In this document: positions 30,444-32,379 of the stretch, piece by piece
Position numbering within the stretch: position 1 is the first letter of the stretch
Layout of the letters: each line of letters opens with the position of its first letter
Assembly (NCBI RefSeq): GCF_003385235.1
Contig: NZ_PQIA01000113.1
Coordinates: 1 to 32,379 of the forward strand
DNA length: 32,379 nt
Direction of reading: 5' to 3'
Origin: Amycolatopsis circi
GTDB taxonomy: Bacteria; Actinomycetota; Actinomycetes; Mycobacteriales; Pseudonocardiaceae
The notes under the pieces: model-generated
The model's input: only the letters and a program-made list of their open reading frames with translations
Database searches by the model: none
Told to the model about the DNA's origin: nothing
Position numbers and translations under genes: made by a program

Positions 30444-30491
30444 GGCGTCTCCTGACTTGATGCGGTGTTCCACCCAGAAAGCATCGAGAAG

Positions 30492-30510
30492 TAGGACGTG
30501 GGACGTCCTA
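30492..30510. promoter_or_regulatory. Perfect palindrome TAGGACGT-GGG-ACGTCCTA, candidate operator of the glycan operon
   Basis: Arms TAGGACGT (30492-30499) and ACGTCCTA (30503-30510) around GGG, about 50 nt upstream of the binding-protein start and 148 nt before the divergent regulator start. A related sequence GTAGGATGTCCT lies at 30601-30612 on the regulator's own promoter. Size, symmetry and position suit a dimeric GntR/FCD repressor controlling both directions. Confidence 0.65.
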
Positions 30511-30601
30511 TGACTTGCCGGAACCCTAAGTCCCGTTCCCGCCCCGGTCAAGAGGCTTGTTCCCACCCGCGCGGGTGCAGCGGGAGAAGCCGATCATGAC
30601 G

Positions 30602-30607
30602 TAGGAT
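30602..30607 (+). promoter_or_regulatory. Candidate -10 box of the GntR/FCD regulator gene inside an operator-like sequence
   Basis: TAGGAT lies within GTAGGATGTCCT, which resembles a contracted version of the palindrome at 30492-30510. Binding here would block the -10 and give negative autoregulation. Confidence 0.45.
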
Positions 30608-30657
30608 GTCCTCCGATGGCGACGTGCCAGTGCAAGAAAGACATCCGGGAGACACGT

Positions 30658-31389
30658 GTGGCGCGCCCGCAACGCAGTGAAGAGATCACCAAGCAGATCA
30701 TCGACCTGATCGTCGACCGGCAGCTGCCGACCGGCGCGCCGATGCCGACCGAGCTGAGCCTCGCCGAGGACATCGGGGTCAGCCGGAATTCGATCCGGGA
30801 GGCGGTCAAGGCGCTGCAGGCGCTCGGCATCGTCGAGGTCCGGCACGGCTACGGCACGTTCGTCGGCTCGGCCGGGTCGGAGGCGCTGCAGACGTGGCTG
30901 CTCTTCCGCACGCGCAGCCGCGGCAGCACGGACGCCGGGCGGCTGCGCGACCTGCTCGAGGTGCGCGAAATGATCGAAACGGAGCTGACCAGCCGGGTCG
31001 CGCGCGACCACCGGCCGGAGCTGATCGGCGAACTGCAGGCGTGCGTCGCGCGGATGCGCCGCAAGGGACCGGACGCGGCGGTAGCCGACCGCGAGTTCCA
31101 CGACCTCATCTGCGCCGAAGCGGGTTTCGATCTGGCGCGCGAGCTGACCGGATTGTTCTGGGACGTCTACCGGGCCGCGGAGGGCGAAATGGGCGGTCCG
31201 GTGTCGTCGGCTCCGGCCACCGCGAAACGGCACCAGGCGATCGTGGACGCGCTCGTGAGCGGAGACGCGGAGGCGGCCGCGCACGCGGTGCACCGGCACT
31301 TCGACGAGGTGCGCAAGCGGGCGAAGGCCGGTCGCTACGGCGGCTTCGGCGAGGCACGGCCTGCGGTTTCCGGTTCGGCCGCCAGCTGA
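30658..31389 (+). CDS. GntR-family (FadR/FCD) transcriptional regulator of the glycan operon
   Basis: 243 residues from GTG 30658, which has SD GGGAG 6 nt upstream. An ATG at 30616 (8 nt after the -10 box) would add 14 residues with a CQC pair and could be used from a leaderless mRNA. Winged helix: ITKQIIDLIVDRQLPTGAPMPTELSLAEDIGVSRNSIREAVKALQALGIVEVRHGYGTFV. FCD ligand domain: DLLEVREMIETELTSRVA, ADREFHDLICAEAG and KRHQAIVDALVSGDAEAAAHAVHRHFDEV, with the metal-site histidines of the family. Divergent from the importer operon, so the likely local regulator, similar in role to NanR of sialic acid clusters (inference). Confidence 0.9.
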   Translation: MARPQRSEEITKQIIDLIVDRQLPTGAPMPTELSLAEDIGVSRNSIREAVKALQALGIVEVRHGYGTFVGSAGSEALQTWLLFRTRSRGSTDAGRLRDLLEVREMIETELTSRVARDHRPELIGELQACVARMRRKGPDAAVADREFHDLICAEAGFDLARELTGLFWDVYRAAEGEMGGPVSSAPATAKRHQAIVDALVSGDAEAAAHAVHRHFDEVRKRAKAGRYGGFGEARPAVSGSAAS

Positions 31390-31396
31390 TTGTGGT

Positions 31397-31402
31397 TAAT
31401 CT
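31397..31402 (+). promoter_or_regulatory. Candidate -10 box of the GNAT acetyltransferase gene (leaderless)
   Basis: TAATCT, then GGACCG (6 nt), then GTG 31409, in the 19-bp spacer after the regulator gene. No SD. It would allow expression independent of the upstream gene. Confidence 0.5.
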
Positions 31403-31408
31403 GGACCG

Positions 31409-31948
31409 GTGACGACTCCGGAGATCGCTTTTCTGCCGCCGGCGGCTGCCGAGGACGCCGCACTGGTGACCCTGCTGGCGGAACTGGTGAACACCGTCTA
31501 CGCCAAGGCTGAAGCCGGTTTGTGGGCTGGTTCGGCCGATCGGACTAACGCTTCGGAGATGGCCGGGCTGGTCCGCGCGGGCGAGATCGCGGTCGCCCGG
31601 CTGGCCGGGGACGTGGTGGGTTCGGTCCGGATCCAGCGGCTGGCCGAGGATCTGGGGGAGTTCGGTCTGCTCGCTGCCTCGCCGGAGGTGCGGGGCGCGG
31701 GGATCGGGCGGGAGCTGGTGCGGTTCGCGGAGGACTACTGCCGGGCTCAGGGGTGTGCGCGGATGCAGCTTGAGCTGTTGGTGCCGCGCGAGTGGACGCA
31801 TCCGTCCAAGGAGTTTCTCGCGCAGTGGTACGGGCGGCTGGGGTATCGGGTGGTGGAGACCTCGACGATCGACGGGCCGCATCCGGAGCTGGCTCCGCTG
31901 CTGGCCACTCCGTGCGATTTTCTCATCTGGCACAAGGATCTCGGCTGA
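31409..31948 (+). CDS. GNAT-family N-acetyltransferase
   Basis: 179 residues, single GNAT domain: strands IAVARLAGDVVGSVRIQRL and LGEFGLLAASPEVRGAGIGRELVRFAEDYCRAQGC, the latter holding the acetyl-CoA site (VRGAGIGREL for Q/RxxGxG/A), then MQLELLVPREWTHPSKEFLAQWYGRLGYRVVETSTID. The strings with KEFLAQWYGRLGY and FLIWHKDL occur in a common uncharacterised actinobacterial subgroup. Acceptor unknown; no clear tie to the glycan operon. Confidence 0.88.
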   Translation: MTTPEIAFLPPAAAEDAALVTLLAELVNTVYAKAEAGLWAGSADRTNASEMAGLVRAGEIAVARLAGDVVGSVRIQRLAEDLGEFGLLAASPEVRGAGIGRELVRFAEDYCRAQGCARMQLELLVPREWTHPSKEFLAQWYGRLGYRVVETSTIDGPHPELAPLLATPCDFLIWHKDLG

Positions 31949-31986
31949 TCTCGGCCGCGGATTTCCGTCCGGTTCTGTCCTGGTGT

Positions 31987-32012
31987 CAATTCTGACCAGA
32001 TGGTAGAAATTG
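31987..32012. promoter_or_regulatory. Imperfect 26-bp palindrome upstream of the TIM-barrel gene, candidate operator
   Basis: CAATTCTGACCAG and its opposite ATGGTAGAAATTG are symmetric at 9 of 13 positions, with a perfect ACCA-GA-TGGT core. It sits about 30 nt before the gene's start in an AT-rich stretch (CTATATCT at 32023-32030). Confidence 0.4.
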
Positions 32013-32042
32013 GCGAAAGCCCCTATATCTTTAGGAGTTGGC

Positions 32043-32379
32043 ATGGGTGGACCTTCGGTGCAGCTGTACTCGGTGCGCGACGCGTTCGCGGCTGATCCGG
32101 ACGGGACTTTGCGGCGGCTGGCTGCCATCGGGTTCCGGCGGGTGGAGCCGTATGGCGTGGTGGAGAACGTCGAGGCGCTCGGGGCTGGGCTGGCTGCGCA
32201 TGGGTTGAGTGCGCCTACTGCGCATGCGGCGTTGGTCGGGAAGGATTTGGGGGCGGTGTTCGCTGCGGCCCGGGAGTTGGGGATCGGGGTGGTGATTGAG
32301 CCATTGGTTCCGGCTGCCCGGTGGGGGAGTTTGGCGGATATCTCTGATACTGCGTCTGCGCTTAATGCTGCGGCTGAGG
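32043..32379 (+). CDS. Sugar phosphate isomerase/epimerase-like TIM-barrel protein (partial, runs off the window)
   Basis: The first 112 codons are in the window and contain no stop. ATG 32043 has SD AGGAG 5 nt upstream. The start PSVQLYSVRDAFAADPDGTLRRLAAIGFRRVEPYG is typical of xylose-isomerase-like TIM-barrel (AP_endonuc_2) sugar phosphate isomerases/epimerases: first strand, then GF-x-x-VEP-YG at the second strand. Following HGLSAPTAHAAL fits the third strand. Sugar role is plausible beside the glycan operon, but substrate is unknown. Codon use is richer in GCT, TTG and GGG than neighbouring genes. Confidence 0.8.
   Translation, partial: MGGPSVQLYSVRDAFAADPDGTLRRLAAIGFRRVEPYGVVENVEALGAGLAAHGLSAPTAHAALVGKDLGAVFAAARELGIGVVIEPLVPAARWGSLADISDTASALNAAAE

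Noticed and set aside
27315..30455. 1046-codon plus-strand open frame across the importer genes
   Set aside because: Spans three well-supported minus-strand genes and their junctions; composition is typical of a GC-driven shadow, no recognisable domain and no start signal.
1..32379. tRNA, rRNA, CRISPR arrays, transposases, prophage or plasmid genes
   Set aside because: Looked for and not seen: no tRNA-like cloverleaf end CCA pattern, no spaced repeats of CRISPR type, no DDE/DEDD or serine recombinase motifs.

Overview
The window is very GC-rich (roughly 70% by eye), has strong third-position G/C bias and long antisense shadow ORFs, many GTG starts and many leaderless-type promoters (TAnnnT box 6-8 nt before the start codon). 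With a Corynebacteriales/Pseudonocardiaceae-type glgA(glgM)/glgC pair, a lysE/lysG pair and dispersed GTGTTTATGCCGGTT palindromes, this points to a chromosomal segment of a filamentous actinomycete, most likely a Pseudonocardiaceae member such as Amycolatopsis (inference). No rRNA, tRNA, CRISPR array, transposase or phage gene was seen.

Left third (1-11.4 kb): an aromatic-acid:CoA ligase gene (minus) with a duplicated 3' end; an orphan CdiI-type immunity protein gene; a minus-strand block MarR regulator -> ABC-2 ATPase -> ABC-2 permease -> class A penicillin-binding protein, closed by a 53-bp near-perfect palindrome; the divergent basic-amino-acid exporter/regulator pair lysE/lysG; and a 690-residue SRPBCC-acyl-CoA synthetase fusion.

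Middle (10.9-20 kb): a universal stress protein, a PrmC-related methyltransferase, the overlapping glgA(glgM)-glgC pair for alpha-glucan synthesis, a small DUF5684-like membrane protein, an orphan macrolide-type glycosyltransferase facing away from a secreted SGNH hydrolase, decayed tandem copies of that hydrolase's 3' end, a frameshifted luciferase-like monooxygenase pseudogene, a GntR/UTRA regulator and a TauE/SafE permease.

Right third (20-32.4 kb): one continuous minus-strand operon of about 10.4 kb for uptake and breakdown of a sialylated or galactosylated glycan: Tat-type lipoprotein binding protein, permease, permease-ATPase fusion, second ATPase, DapA/NanA-family aldolase, cytoplasmic GH42 beta-galactosidase and secreted GH33 sialidase with a LamG-like domain. 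A divergent GntR/FCD regulator sits next to a perfect TAGGACGT-GGG-ACGTCCTA palindrome. A GNAT acetyltransferase and the start of a sugar-phosphate isomerase/epimerase-like TIM-barrel gene end the window.

Most unusual: (i) the SD and start codon of the second ATPase gene are the 3' arm of a perfect 15-bp inverted repeat, with a second, mutually exclusive 8-bp long-range pairing, suggesting an RNA switch inside the operon; (ii) a 68-bp tandem duplication at the permease junction has created a 22-codon micro-ORF with TGATG coupling at both ends; (iii) two further tandem duplications (106 and about 89 bp) also sit exactly at CDS 3' ends; (iv) the SRPBCC-acyl-CoA synthetase fusion; (v) an orphan contact-dependent-inhibition immunity gene.
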